From NCBI GenBank assembly GCA_016647705.1, contig CM028326.1, positions 23,947,901 through 24,011,900 on the forward strand: a stretch of 64,000 nucleotides of DNA, read 5' to 3'. The first letter of the stretch is position 1. The number at the start of each line of letters is the position of its first letter. This document shows positions 1-12,420 of the stretch, one piece after another. This DNA comes from Eucommia ulmoides (taxonomy: Eukaryota > Streptophyta > Magnoliopsida > Garryales > Eucommiaceae). The notes below the pieces were generated by a model that saw only the letters and a list, made by a program, of their open reading frames with translations, was not told the DNA's origin and did not search any database. The position numbers were made by a program, and so were the translations under genes.

Positions 1-1100
1 AATTCTATTACAGGGAAAATCACGACCTAATTCTTTTATACCTTAGGCTTAAGAATTAAACCTCATACAAATACGCTCCAAATATCCTTTTACCCAGTAA
101 TGATTGAACCGTTATAATTCACTCACAAATTCAATCAAGGAAGAATTAACACCTAATCTTTTTATACTCTAGGCAAAGATCAAAACCTTAATCTCTTTAC
201 CAGCAGATATTGAAATCAGCTACCCTTGGTTAGACACTCCCAGTAGTATCAAATCCGACACTCAACTCATCAATTGCAAACAATTGATAAGTGATTTTCC
301 TACTCGAAACTTCTACCACCCCAGATAAATTCAAATTCAATTAATGTCCCGATACTAGTGATAGAAAAGTGAGAATTTCAAAATCTGATAAATAAAGATG
401 GGTAGCAAGCAATTAAGCACGTAATCAGACTTTCTCAAGAAATTGTTTCAAAAAATAATTTTCAATAAAAAATCCAGAAAATAATTTCAAAGATCAAATT
501 TCAAATAATAAATAATAAAATCAAGCAACAATTAATAGTAAGTAATTTGGAAAAATCTCACTAGGATTCCACCGAAAAAATAATGATTAGAATAGCAATA
601 AAACTTCAGATCGATAGTAGCAATAATCCACAACAAATATTTCTCAAGAACAAATCTCAAGAAAGATCTCATAATGCACTCGGTATTATTACTCTTAGAA
701 AGCATGAGAGTTGAATAACTCAAAATAGTTTGGATTCTTTTGATTAATGATTATCTAATATGTGAAATCCGCAGGTCTATTTAAAATCACTTGAAACAAA
801 TCCTATAGCAACTAATTCCCTTAAATCATGATATTTAATTACACCAATAGACCCTCTATATCATAATGATTCATTCATGGTATAATTTACTTAAAAATAT
901 CTCTTAAAATATTCAATTAAGTCTCTTAAACTTTTACTCAAACTCAATTAGATAAGGTAGAAAGAAGTACATATACTAAATTGAGAAATATCAAAACTAC
1001 TTGAACCATATCTATAGGAATATTTAAATATTAATTAAATAGCTTAAAATATATCAGATCCCTAAGATATCTCACATATCTCAACCATAAATGGCTAGTA
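1..1100. other. AT-rich unassigned DNA
   Basis: No coding region, terminal repeat or RNA gene that I can support. The open frames are short and have no recognisable family signature. It is probably old transposon sequence, but I could not identify it. Confidence 0.4.
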
Positions 1101-1134
1101 ACGGCTACTGTTTGATCAGAATCCTCGAAATTCT

Positions 1135-1485
1135 CTAAACCTAAAACAGATCCATCTGTTGACCGACCAAAGCCCATATGTCAACCGCCCGATTCAGGGT
1201 GTAGCTCAAGCCAAAAACTCTTTGCCCATCGGTCGATTGCCCATATTCATCTGTCGACTAGACGATTCAGAGAGTTTTACAAGTCAACCTATCTATCGAC
1301 TTAGAGATCCAAAGAGTTAATCTTTTAGCCATAGGTCGACCTACCTATCGACCGAACAATTTAGAGAGTTCACCATTTAAATACAAGTCGACTTACCTAT
1401 TGACCGAATGATCCAAAGAGTTCACCTTATAACCACATGTCGACTTACCTATCGACCGACCATTTCTGGAACACCTTTCCTTAAT
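1135..1485. repeat. GTCGAC-containing degenerate tandem repeats
   Basis: Imperfect units of roughly 60-65 bp, each holding a GTCGACYTACCTATYGACCG-like core followed by a fairly constant AGAGTTCACC-like stretch. At least four units are visible between about 1,240 and 1,480. A related, looser block lies at 3,590-4,030. Both are probably non-coding parts of the neighbouring Copia element. Confidence 0.55.
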
Positions 1486-1892
1486 TCATTTTCATTTAAT
1501 GTTTTCGACGTTTTCACCTCTTTAACCGATTTCTTTTCTCGGTTAGCTCCACTAAAATCTTAAATTCAATTTTAATTAATTATATTTTATTTTTTTTAAT
1601 TACACATAGGAACAAATAATTTAACTAATTAGGATCCTATAAAAAAAACATAATTTTGAAAAATATTTTGTGTCGTGTATGATCCTAACTGGGATACATT
1701 AAGAGTTAAAATTTAACCTAAATTATTTTCCCTAGATTCTTCAATTTCTTCAAATTCTTAATTTTCCATCATCTTTGTCATCATCTTTAGTATTGTCACA
1801 ATATCTTCATGATCATTTTCATCACTGGAACTAATAAACTGAAATATTCAATAAAATCGTTAGTTCCACAAAAAATATGAACATTTAATTGT
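1486..1892. other. AT-rich spacer, probably decayed Copia interior
   Basis: Lies directly downstream (minus-strand sense) of the Copia gag/protease remnant. I cannot recover protease, integrase or reverse transcriptase frames here, so the element is cut short at this point. Confidence 0.35.
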
Positions 1893-2772
1893 TCATCAAA
1901 TCTTAAGATCAACACCCACATAAATGAATTTTTCAGCATCAATTGATTTTTGTCTCCACAGGCAACCCTGCATAGACACACTTACATGAGTAGTAGCACC
2001 GGAATCTACCCAACTAGTGTGACTAGGTATAGAAGTTAAATTAACCACGAAACAAATCAGAGTGAGAAACATACCCTTCTTTACACGCCATGCAACGTAC
2101 TTCAAACACTTCATTTTCAGATGTCCAGCTTTCTTGCAGAAAAAACAGGTAAATTCCTGATCCTGATTCTTTTGCAATTTGGACTGTTGTGTTCCAATGG
2201 CAACTTTCTGACCCTTATTTCTTTGTCGTTTCTTACCCTCAGAGATAGTGGTTAAGTAAGCACTTTTTGTTTTTTCTCACTTAATTCTTTCTTCTTCTTG
2301 TACACAGTGATATATGAGCTCATTAAGAATCCATTTATTATTTTGAAGAATATAACTCACCGTAAACTGATTATATTGTGTAGGAAGATAAATGAGTACT
2401 AAATGTACGGGCAAATCCTCAGACAACTCTAACTTTAGTGCCTTTAGTTTCGAAGAAACATTAGACATTTTCATAATGTACTCCCTTATGTTCCATTTTC
2501 CTTTATACTTCATCAAGAAAAGATTATCTAAAAGTGTACTTGTCTCTACCTTTTTGTTCTTTACAAAACATTTTTCTATTTCCTCAAGGAACGTCTCAGC
2601 AGTTACCTCATCGGATATACCGCCCCGAAATGTTTTCGGAACACTGCGTTTGATCATTATAAGACTTATGCGATTAGAACGGTCTCACCTCTCATATATT
2701 CTCTTTTAACCTCTAGGTCCCACCTCTCATATCCTTAAAGTTCGTGCCGTTAAGCACTAGAATAGAATTCAT
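1893..2772 (-). pseudogene. Copia retrotransposon gag plus start of protease, broken
   Basis: Reads on the minus strand from an ATG at 2,772. After a damaged stretch at about 2,660-2,760 there is a long Copia gag segment (UBN2-type) with the family motifs KYKGKWNIREYIMKMS and LKALKLELSEDLPVHLVLI. One stop codon at about 2,274 separates it, in the same frame, from a zinc knuckle CFFCKKAGHLKMKC and then the aspartic protease start WVDSGATTHVSVSMQGCL, with DSG as the active-site triad. The normal Copia polyprotein would continue into integrase and reverse transcriptase; here it stops at about 1,893. The element is therefore dead and truncated. The family assignment is firm; the exact family is not resolved. 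Confidence 0.88.
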
Positions 2773-4253
2773 GTTGACAGTAATAGTAGTAGTAGAAGCA
2801 GTAACTAAACAGAAAACAATGACGAACAACAAGATCATAACATAAACGTTTATGTTAAATTAAAACTTTAACACATACGACATAAACAAAATAATTGTAT
2901 TGATGGGTCCCATCACAAGATACCTAGAACAACATTGATGTTTAGCATTTGGGTAAAAACACCAACTTGTAAGTGGTGCCCTCAATGCAGTAATTAAATG
3001 TTGACAATAAATCATGTCAAAAAATAAGTCTTTCTTTGGACCGATTTACTGTTCACATAGAAACTTAATAATCGTCACACATTTATTCTCGCAAGTATGT
3101 TCATTATTTGACTAATCAATAACCTTCATTTGAGCCGATTATTGATTGTATAAATAATAACCATACGTATATCAATATCAAATCAATGTCTATTATTTAG
3201 TTAAATAATAATCTTTCTTTGGGCTAGTTATGGTTCGCATAAACAACAAACACCAAACTAATTTTCATTATTTTGCCAAACAATAACCTTCCTTTGTGCC
3301 TGTTATTGCTCGCATAAATAATAAACATCAACAACCATCAAATTAATATTCATTATTTGGCTAAACAATAACCTTCCTTTGGGCCGGTTATTATTCGCAT
3401 AAATAACAAACATCAACAAACACCAATACTTATTATTTGGCCAAACAATAACCTTTCTTTGGGCTGACTATTGTTCATATAAATAATAAATATCAACATC
3501 TTAATATCCTAAAATAAAATAAACTACACGATAGATATTACTTTGGTAACATATTGTTTCATTTTAATTTACTTCATGATATAAGATTTTAATAGCCGAC
3601 CGTCCTAATGGTCCGTTGATCGAATGTCATGCAACGGGTTAAAGTTTTTGGTGTTGGAGGCATCCAATCGGTCGAGCAATCTTGAAAATTCAGTTAACAG
3701 AATTGGATAGAGGCCAATTGGCCTCTGTTCTGAAGCAGTCGGTTGACTGAACCAAATCGGTTGGTCGACTAATTCTATCATAACCAAAAACAGTCTGTTC
3801 TGTATTAGTTGGTCAACCGAATTCTGAAATTCAGTTGACTGATTCGGTCAGAACCCAAAACAGCTAAGACAGTGACCTCTTTCTGACCAAATCGGTTAAC
3901 CAATTTTTACAAAATCGATTAACTGATTCGGTCAGAGGCCAAAACGGAGAACCCTCTACATGAGTCGATTGACCAATTTTTTAGGTCGGTTGACCAAATC
4001 GGTCAAAGGCCGAATCACGATCCGTATTTTCTGTAGCAAAAAATACCCAAAAAAATCCAAAAAATGGAGTTTTTTTTCCCTTAGATCCGTAACAAATCCA
4101 TAGTTTTTAACAAAAATAAATCAAACCACATATAACCTTAATGTTTCCTCTCACAATTCTAATAAAGAATAAAACTTTAATAGAGAAAACACAAATCCTA
4201 AAATTCTACAAACTTGAAAACCCTAAGAATCTTAATGATTCAACATGATGTAG
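2773..4253 (-). repeat. 5' untranslated region of the Copia remnant with two repeat blocks
   Basis: Between the primer site and the gag ATG. From about 3,010 to 3,500 there are roughly six units of 85-100 bp, each carrying a quasi-palindrome of the form AATAACCTTYCTTTGGGCYR followed by GTTATTG and an AAATAATAAACATCAAC-like spacer. From 3,590 to 4,030 a second block is rich in GGTTGACCGAATCGGTC-like inverted motifs. Neither encodes protein. Confidence 0.6.
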
Positions 4254-4265
4254 GCTCTGATACCA
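4254..4265 (-). other. Primer binding site (initiator Met-tRNA type)
   Basis: On the minus strand the sequence is TGGTATCAGAGC, the standard plant LTR-retrotransposon primer site complementary to the 3' end of initiator tRNA-Met. Two bases separate it from the LTR end at 4,268. It fixes the orientation of the Copia element as minus. Confidence 0.9.
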
Positions 4266-4267
4266 CT

Positions 4268-4755
4268 TGTTGGGATTTAATCTCCGTAGATCTCAATCGA
4301 ATCTATAAACCCTAATCAACATGTCAAATCATCAAGAGTTCTATAAACACATAAACGAGCGTACCTAGATCCATTATGAATTATCCCCTATTGTTACGAA
4401 AATACTGTAATGATCGACCACGAATGGGAGATTGGTTTCTTCCGTAGACTTAATTACCTGATGCTACTCAATGGGTTCTCTATCGTAGATGAGAAGAGGA
4501 GTTGAGTCGCCGTCTGATTAGCCTTGGGGAACCATAACTCTGATATAATTTCTTTACATATTAGGTCAACTAACACCCCCATTAACCCTAGTTGCCTAAT
4601 GGGCTACTACACATTGCAAAGTCCATACTCATTTAATGTTTCCTGAGCCCAATTAATTAGATTACTTATTTTGGGCCCTGATAATTGATAGCCCATAATA
4701 TAAATATTTAATTAAATTATATGAGCCCACATAGGAAATAGGTAATTTCCTAGCA
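4268..4755 (-). mobile_element. 5' LTR of the Copia element
   Basis: In plus orientation it begins TGTTGGG directly next to the primer site, so on the element's strand the LTR ends CCCAACA. The outer edge near 4,755 is a guess from a CA/TG-like break; no second LTR was found in the window to confirm it. Confidence 0.6.
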
Positions 4756-4984
4756 TGACGGTGGTAGTTGGATCTGAAATCTCTCATTGGATGGATTTGT
4801 AGATGACACCTAAAATAAAAGGATTTAGAAATTCTCCATTTACCTTATTTTTTAGATCCAAGGAATTTTACAAATTCCTCCTAATAAATACTCAAAGAAG
4901 GGATTTGTCAACAAATAATTTTGAAATCATTTGAACAAATCAAATCCCTCCCCCAAATCCTTTTGCCCAAATGCAACCTGAGAG
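4756..4984. other. Unassigned, possibly a small MITE remnant
   Basis: AT-rich, with GGATTTGTAGATG near 4,791 and an end resembling many plant MITEs (CCTTTTGCCCAAATGCAACC at about 4,960). I could not find a matching pair of terminal repeats. Confidence 0.25.
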
Positions 4985-7900
4985 TTTTTTTTTCAGAAAA
5001 CCTGCATCGTTTTTTTATGAGCTATAGTCTTTGAAAATCATGATTTTGAGTTTTTTTTTTTTTCTAAATGAATTTCTTCTATTTTTCTATAAAATGATGT
5101 TGTGCTATGAAAGTAGATAATCAGTTTGCTTTTTAGTTATATATTTTTTTAAATTTTATGATTTTGAGTATTTTTCACAAAAGTAGCGAAATCGATTTAT
5201 TTGTTCTGGTACTATAACCTTTTAATATTTGGTGATTTTGAGTTGATTGCTTCTGTTGCTCTATAAAATGATGTTGTATCATAGAGGTAGCAAAATCCTA
5301 GTTTTTTGTGACTTACAACCTCTACAATTTCATGATTTTGAGTATTTTTCACAAAAGTACCGAAATTATATTTTTTTGATGTCCTATAGCCTTTAAAAAT
5401 ATCACAATTTGGAGTTTGTGATTAATCGCTTCTGTTACTTTATAAAATGATGTTATACTGTAAAAGTACCAAATTCGAATTTTTTGTGATTTGTAGCTTT
5501 CAAAATTTCACGTTTTTTATTGTTTTTCACAAAAAGTTATGAAATTGAATTTTTTCGGTGTGTTATAGTCTTTTAAAATTTCACGATTTTGAGTTTTTTG
5601 ATCAATTACTTCTGTCACTATATAAAATGATGTTGGGGAGTATACATTTTCGAAGTTTCACTATTTTGAGTGTTCTTTACAGAACTAGAGAAATCGAATT
5701 TTTTCGATGTCCTGTAACCTTTAAAAATGTCACGATTTTTTATTTTTGATCAATGGATTCCGTTACTCTAAAAATTATGTTGCATCATTAAACTATCAAA
5801 ATTTGGATTTTTTTTTGGGATATATAACCTTTCAAAATTTCATGGCTTTTTTTTTTTTTTTTGTGTTTTTCACAAAAGTAGTAAAATCGGGAGGTTTTCA
5901 GCTCGTATTATACCCTTTGAAAATTTCATGATTTTGAGTTTTTGATCAATTGTTTTCCCTAATTTATAAAATAATGTTGTGTCTCAAAAGTAGCGTCATC
6001 GGAGTTTTTTTGTGAGTTATAGCATTTTAAAATTTCACGATTTTGAGTCTTTTTCACAAAAGTAGCAAAATCGATTTTTTTTCCGGGTTTGTTATAGCCT
6101 TTCAAAATTATCATGATTTTGAGTTTTTTTTATCATTGTTTCCATTAACCTATAAAATGATGGTGTGCATGAAAGTAGCGAAATTGGAATTTTTTAATGA
6201 GTTATGGTCTTTCAAAATTTAACGACTTTGATAGTTTATCCCAAAAGCAGCTAAATCGGATTTTTTCAATGTGCCATTGCCTATCAAAATTAATGATTTT
6301 GAGTTTTTTTTTTTTTTATCAAGTACATCTGTTACTCTATAAAATAATATCGTGTAGTAAAAGTAGTGAAATCATGATTTTTTATGATTCGTAATCTTTC
6401 AAAATTTCACGATTTTGAGTTTTTTCATAAAAGTAGCGAAATCAAATTTTTTGGTGTAACCTTTGAAAATTTTATGATTTTGTATTTTTTATCAATTGTT
6501 TCCGTTAGTTACTTTATAAAATGATTTTGTGTCGTAAAAGTGATGAAATCGTAGTTTTTTGAGTTGTAGCCATTCAAATTTTCAAAATTTTGAGTTTTTT
6601 TTCACAAAAATAGAAAAATTAGATTTTTTCAGTGTGCTACAATCTTTCAAAATTTCACAATTTCGAGTTTATTTTTATCAATTACTACCGTTACTCTATA
6701 AAAAGATGGTGTGTCATAAAAGTAGTGAAATTGTTTTAGTTATAGCCTTTAAAAACTTCACAATTTTGAGTATTTTTCCAAAAGTAGTGAAATCATATTT
6801 TTTTGGTGTTCTAGCCTTTAAAAATTTCACAATTTTGAGTTTTTGATCAGTTGTATCTGTTACTCTATAAAATGATGTTACATTGTAAAACTAGCGAAAT
6901 ATCAATTTTTTGTGAGTTATATAGCCTTTGAATTTTTCATGATTTTTAGTGTTTTTCAATAAAGTAGTGCCATCAGAATTTTTTTGTGTGCTACTAAATC
7001 TTATGAAAATTTTACGATTTCGAGTGTTTTTTATAAAAGTAGCGAAATTAGATTTTTTTTGTGTGCTATAACCTTCAAAAATTTTGTGATTTTGAGTTTG
7101 TTATCAATTGCTTTTGTTACTATATAAAATGATGTTATGTCATAGAAATAGTAAAATCAAGATTTTGTTATTTTTTTTTTGTGATTTGTAACCTTCTAAA
7201 ATTTTCCGATTTTGAATGTTTTTCACGAAAGCAGCGGAATCGGATTTCTTTGATGTGCTATACCCTTTGAAAAGTTTATGATTTTGAGTTTTGATCGATT
7301 GTTTTTGTTTTTCTTAAAAATGATGTCGTGCCATGAAAAGTAGCAAAATCATTTTTTTTTTTGTGAGTTATAGTCTTTTAATATTTAACGATTTTGATTG
7401 TTTTTCACAAAAGTGATGAAAATCGGATTTTTTTCAATGTGTTGTAACCTTTAAAAATTTTACGATTTTGAATTTTTGATCAATTGCTTCTATTACTCTA
7501 TTAAATGAAGTTCTGGTGTAAAAGTAGCAAAATTTGATTATTTGTTTTTGGTGAGTTGTAACCTTTCAAAATTTCACAATTTAAATTGTTTTTGACAAAA
7601 TTAACAAAATCAATTTTTTTGGTGTGCTATTTACCTTGGAAAATTTCAAGATTTTGAGTTTTTTATCTGTTGCTTACGCTACACTATAAAATGTTGTGTC
7701 GTAAAAGTAGAAAAATTCAATTTTTTTGTGAGTTATAACTTTTCAAAATTTCACGATATTAATTTTTTTTCACAAAACTAGCGAAATCAGATTTTTTCAT
7801 TAAGTTACAACGTTTGAAATTTTCACAATTTTGAATTTTTAATCAATTGCTTCCGTTTCTCTTAAAATGATGCTGTGTCATAAAAGTAGTGACATCTTGA

Positions 7901-10850
7901 TTTTTTTGTAAGTAATAACCTTTTAAAATTTTACGATTTTGAGAGATTTTCACAAAAGTAACAAAATCAAATCTTCTCAGTGTGCTATAATAACTTTTGA
8001 AAAATTCACAATTTTGAGTTTTTAAGCAATTACTTCCATTAATCTATTAAATAATGTTGTGTCGTAAAAGTAATAAAATTCGGGTTTTTTGTGAGTTGTA
8101 GCATTTCAATATTTTACGATTTTGAGTGTATTTTCACAAAAGTAGCGAAAACAATATTTTTCGTTATCGTGCCTTCGAAAATTTTATGATTTTGAGTTTT
8201 TAATCAATTACTTCCTTTAATCTATAATTTGATGGTGTCATAAATATAGAAAAATTTATGTTTTCTCTGAGTTATAGTCATGATTTTTCGTGTTTTTTGA
8301 ATTTTTTATGGTATAGTGTTTGAAAATTTCACGATTTTGATCATTTTCTTCTGTTACTCTTTAAAATGATGTTGAGTAGTAAAAGTAGGAAAATCCAATT
8401 TTTTGTGAGTTATAACCTTCCAAAAATTTTAAGATTTTTCAGCATTTTCACAAAAGTAACAAAATCGGCCATTTTTGTTATAGCCTTTGAAAATTTTGAA
8501 TATTGAGTATTTTTTTTATTTTTTATCAATTGCTTCCATTAATCTATAAAATAATGTCTCGCAAAAATACCGAAATTGTGGGAGGGGAGGGGTTGTGTGT
8601 TTAAACCTTTCAAAATTTTAAGATTTTGGATGTTTTTCAGAGATTTAGCGAAATTGAGTTTTTTCTTTGTGCTATAACTTTTGAAAAATTCTCAATTTTG
8701 AGTTTTTTTTTTTTTTATCAATTGCTTCTGTTACTATATAAAATTATTGTGAGGTAAAAATTACAAAAGTCAGATTTTTTGTGAGTTACAGTCTTTTAAA
8801 ATTTGATGATTTTGATTGTTTTTCACATCATTAGCGAAATTGGATTTTTCGGCTATAACTTTTGAAAATTTTATAATTTTGAGTGTTTTCCACAAAAGAA
8901 TAAAATCGGATTTTTTGGGTATGCACCTTTAAAAATTTCACAATTTTGAGTTTTTCATCATTTTTTTTGTTACATTATAAAATAATGTTGTGTCATAAAA
9001 GTAGCACAATTGGTTTTTTTATAAGTTGCAACCTTTCAAAATTTCATGATTTTGAGTGTTGTTCACAAAAGTAGCCAAATCGGGGTTTTTTGTTTTTGTG
9101 TATAACTTCCGAAAATTTTGCGCTTTTGAATTTTTGATCAATTGCTTCAGTTACTCTATAGAATGTTGTTGTGTCATAAAAGTGTCCAATTTGGGGGGTT
9201 TTCTGAGTTGCAATCTTTTAAAATTTCACGATTTTGAATATTTTCACAAAAATAGCAAACATATTTTTTTGTTATGCTAAGGACTTTGAAAATTGCACGA
9301 TTTTTCATTTTTGATCAATTGCTTCTGTTACACTATAAAATGATGTGTTGTAAAAGTAGGGAAATCGGAATTCTTTGGGAGTTAGAGCCTTTCAAATTGT
9401 TACAATAATGATTGTTTTCACAAAAGTAGCGACATCGGATTTTTTCGGTGTGTTATATAACCTTCAATTTTTTTATTTTTTATTTTGAGTTTTTAATCAA
9501 TTGTTTTTGTTACTCTTTAAAATTATGATGTGTCATAAAATTAGCAAAATCAGGGTCTTTTGTGAGTTATATCATTTAAAAATTTAATGAATTTGAGTGT
9601 TTTCACAAAAGTATCAAAATCTTTTTTTTTTTTTTTTGTGCTATACCTTTGAAAAAAATTCGATTTTGTGTTTTTTTATCAATTGTTTCTATTATTCTAT
9701 AAATTTATATTGCGTCATCAAATTCGCATAGTTGGGGTTTTTTTGTGAGTTATAATATTTCAAAATTTCATGATTTTGATTTTTATTTTTTTTTAAAAAG
9801 TAACGAAACGAGTTCTTTCGGTTTTTTGTCCTTAGAAAAATTCCTGATTTTGAGTTTCTAGCAAATTATTTCTTTTACTCTATAAAATAATGTTGTGTTG
9901 TAGAATTAGCAAAATCAGGGTTTTTAGTGAGTTGTGTACTTTCCAAATTTCACGATTTTGTGTGTTTTTCACAACAGTAAAGAAATCTAGTTTTTTCTGT
10001 GTACTATAACCTTTGAAAAATTTAGGATTTTGAGTTTTTTTATGAATTGCTTCCGTTTTTCTGTAAAATAATGTTGTTTCATAAATGTAGCGAAATACGG
10101 GTTTTTTGTGAGTTGGAACCTTTCAAAATTTCACGATTTTGAGTGTTTTCACAAAAGTAGGTTAATCAAATTTTTAACATGCTATAGCTTTTAAAAATTT
10201 CACGCTTTTGAGTTTTTTAATAATTGTTTTCATTACTCTATTCAATGATGTTATGTAAGTCGCGAAATTGAGATTTTTTTGTGAGTTATAACTTTTCAAA
10301 ATTTCAGATTTTGTGTATTTTTCACAAAAGTAGCAAAATCAGTTTTTTCGGTATGCGCCTTTGAAAATTTCACGATATTTGACTTTTTGATCAATTGCAT
10401 CCATTCTTCTTGAAAATGCTTTTTGATCAATTGCATCCATTCTTCTTGAAAATGATGTTGTGTCCTAAAAGTAGAAAAATCAGTTTTGTTTAGGTGTTTT
10501 TTTTTTTTGTTTTTTTTTTTTTTTTTTTTTTTTTTTAAGTTATAGCGTTTGAAAATTTTATGATTTTTTGTGTTTTTCACAACAATAGCAAAATTGAGTT
10601 TTTTCGATGTGCTATAACTTTTGTTTTTGTTTTTTTGAATTTTTGATCAATTGCTTATATTACTCTATAAAATGATATTGCATCATAATATTAGGAAATC
10701 GATTTTTTTTAGTTATATCCTTCCAAATTTTCATGATTTTGAGTGTTCACAAAAGCAGTGACATCTGATTTTTTCGATGTGCTATATATGCTTAGAAAAT
10801 TTCATGATTTTGAACTTTTTATCAATTGTTTTCGTCACTCTAATATTTGG
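4985..10850. repeat. Satellite array, about 32 monomers of about 180 bp
   Basis: The landmark TATAAAATGATGTTGT recurs at about 5,088, 5,262, 5,441, 5,621, 5,964, 6,151, 6,338, 6,515, 6,697, 6,866, 7,122 and on to 10,666, with spacing mostly 175-187 bp. Each monomer contains two related halves: both have CCTTTNAAAATTTCACGATT followed by TTGAGT, one then TTTTTCACAAAAGTAGCG and the other TTTTTGATCAATTGCTTC. Copies are diverged with many small indels and T-run length changes. Every open frame inside (for example 5,558-5,749, 6,559-6,846, 9,056-9,280) is a by-product of the repeat and not a gene. Confidence 0.93.
10383..10454. repeat. Exact 36-bp tandem duplication inside the satellite
   Basis: Two identical 36-bp copies, 10,383-10,418 and 10,419-10,454, starting CTTTTTGATCAATTGCATCC. 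It is a young slippage event in an otherwise diverged array. Confidence 0.95.
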
Positions 10851-11210
10851 AAAATGGTGAGTACACTAAAAATAATATTATTTTGTATAGTGAACGTTTA
10901 CTATTTTTTTTTTCTTGAATAAAAAATACTCAGTATGGATATCAAATTGAAGATGATGCAATGTATATTAAAATGATATAATTTTTAAGAATGTAATATA
11001 TTGTTAAAGTTTTTGTGTGTGTGTGTGTGTGTGTGTGTTTATTTCCATATTTGATGGTTTATTAAGTAACTAATGGTTGATGTTTTATACAGGGAATGAC
11101 AAAAGTTCTAAAGTAACTTATATTTAGGGGGCAACGGTTTAAGGAAATATAAAGACTAAATAGTGAACATCTTCATGCATTAAAAACTAATCTTTACTAA
11201 AGCATGGAAA
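10851..11210. other. Decayed AT-rich repeat, related to sequence in CNOT9-like intron 6
   Basis: Includes a (GT)n run at about 11,012-11,038. Phrases such as ATCAAATTGAAGATGATG (about 10,940) and a later GAATGACA stretch reappear in the same order at about 19,665-19,745 in intron 6 of the CNOT9-like gene, so both are copies of one dispersed repeat. No gene seen. Confidence 0.5.
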
Positions 11211-11280
11211 TTAGGGGGTGCGTGCATGGGTTAAATGGGGGAAAATTTTCCCCCATTTAACCCATGCACGCACCCCCTAA
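11211..11280. repeat. Perfect 70-bp palindrome
   Basis: The arms 11,211-11,245 and 11,246-11,280 are exact reverse complements, 35 bases each, with no spacer (centre GAAAATTTTC). A 12-bp direct repeat ATGGAAATTAGG occurs at 11,204-11,215 and 11,331-11,342, and the stretch AAATTTTCCCCCATTTA is repeated just after the right arm. Confidence 0.97.
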
Positions 11281-12420
11281 ATTTTCCCCCATTTACCAAA
11301 TCTCATACTCTCTCTCCTCAACAAACCATTATGGAAATTAGGTTATTATTTAGTCTTCTAACAAAATATAATTATTTTTCAATCATTTCCTGAACATGAA
11401 TGGACATATTTACCCCTTATATATAGGAGTAAATAGAACCCTAATCACTCATTTTTGTTGAGCAAATGTCACAATCCATCATCTCTCTCTATATACTGAA
11501 ACTGTGTCGTCTATTGTACGTTTGCCCTCATACATGCCAATCAATTTTTGTCCCCATACTCGACGAATCTCTTTTCCCCCCTGTGCTCGTTGAAGTCATT
11601 GATCAATTTAGCCCTCTCGTTGCTAATTAACTTCGTCCCTGTGCTCGCCAAAACCCTAATTCCTCTTTCTCTACCGTGTTCGTCGACGTCGCCGATCAAT
11701 GTTCGATGGCCGTCAGATCTGGATGTACGAGAGCTGCTAGATCTGGATGTACGAGAGCCGCAAGGTCGGGAGCAAGGATGAACATTCAAACATTCTTCGT
11801 CATCTCCCTGTCGCCGATGAAATCCTCTTCGTCACCGATCAATTCGTCCCCTCAGCCACTGTTCCAGGCAGCTAGGTTTGTGAATGTTTTGCACTGTGAA
11901 TGTTTGATGGCCGTCGTCGTCCTTCTTTATTCTATTCTTTTCCACCGCCAGATCTGGATGTACGAGAGCCGCAAGATAGGGGCAAGGATGAGCATTCAAA
12001 CAGATAGGTGAACATTTAGATCTCTCCTCCCCCCTCCCTCCCCCTCTCTCTAAACCAACAAGCTATATTCTAATTTTTGTCAATTTATTTTTTGTGAATG
12101 TGTTTTGTTCTTTGTCAATGTTTTTTTAATTTTATTTTTTGTGAATGTTTTTTTGCACTAAATAGATCTTATTTTTTGTGAATGTTTTTTTGCACTGGAA
12201 TAAATCTATGTGAATATTCATATTGAATGGTCATATGAAATACCTAGATCTGAATGTTCATTTCTCAATGATGTATTTTGGTGGATGTTAAATTTGCGAC
12301 TGATGAATGCTGATTTGGTAGTTTGTTTTTGTGAATGTTTTTGCATTGGATAAATTATCCAGGGGAATGGTCATATAAACATTCACAAATTCACATTCTT
12401 TTCCAAAAAATTCAAAAATC
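11281..12420. repeat. Unassigned segment with internal duplications and GAATGTT motifs
   Basis: A 17-base phrase, GATCTGGATGTACGAGAG, is present twice at about 11,718-11,758 and again at about 11,950, each leading into a GGATGARCATTCAAAC stretch, so about 50 bp is duplicated. The phrase GTGAATGTTTTTTTGCACT recurs at about 12,140-12,195. Frames at 11,541-12,011 overlap on both strands and follow these duplications; I do not call a gene. The GAATGTT-rich style resembles 53,860-54,380, which suggests related mobile elements. Confidence 0.4.

Noticed and set aside
5558-9280. Several 60-95 codon frames rich in Phe and Lys
   Set aside because: They are translations of the 180-bp satellite monomer, with no ATG context or family match, and their phase breaks from unit to unit.
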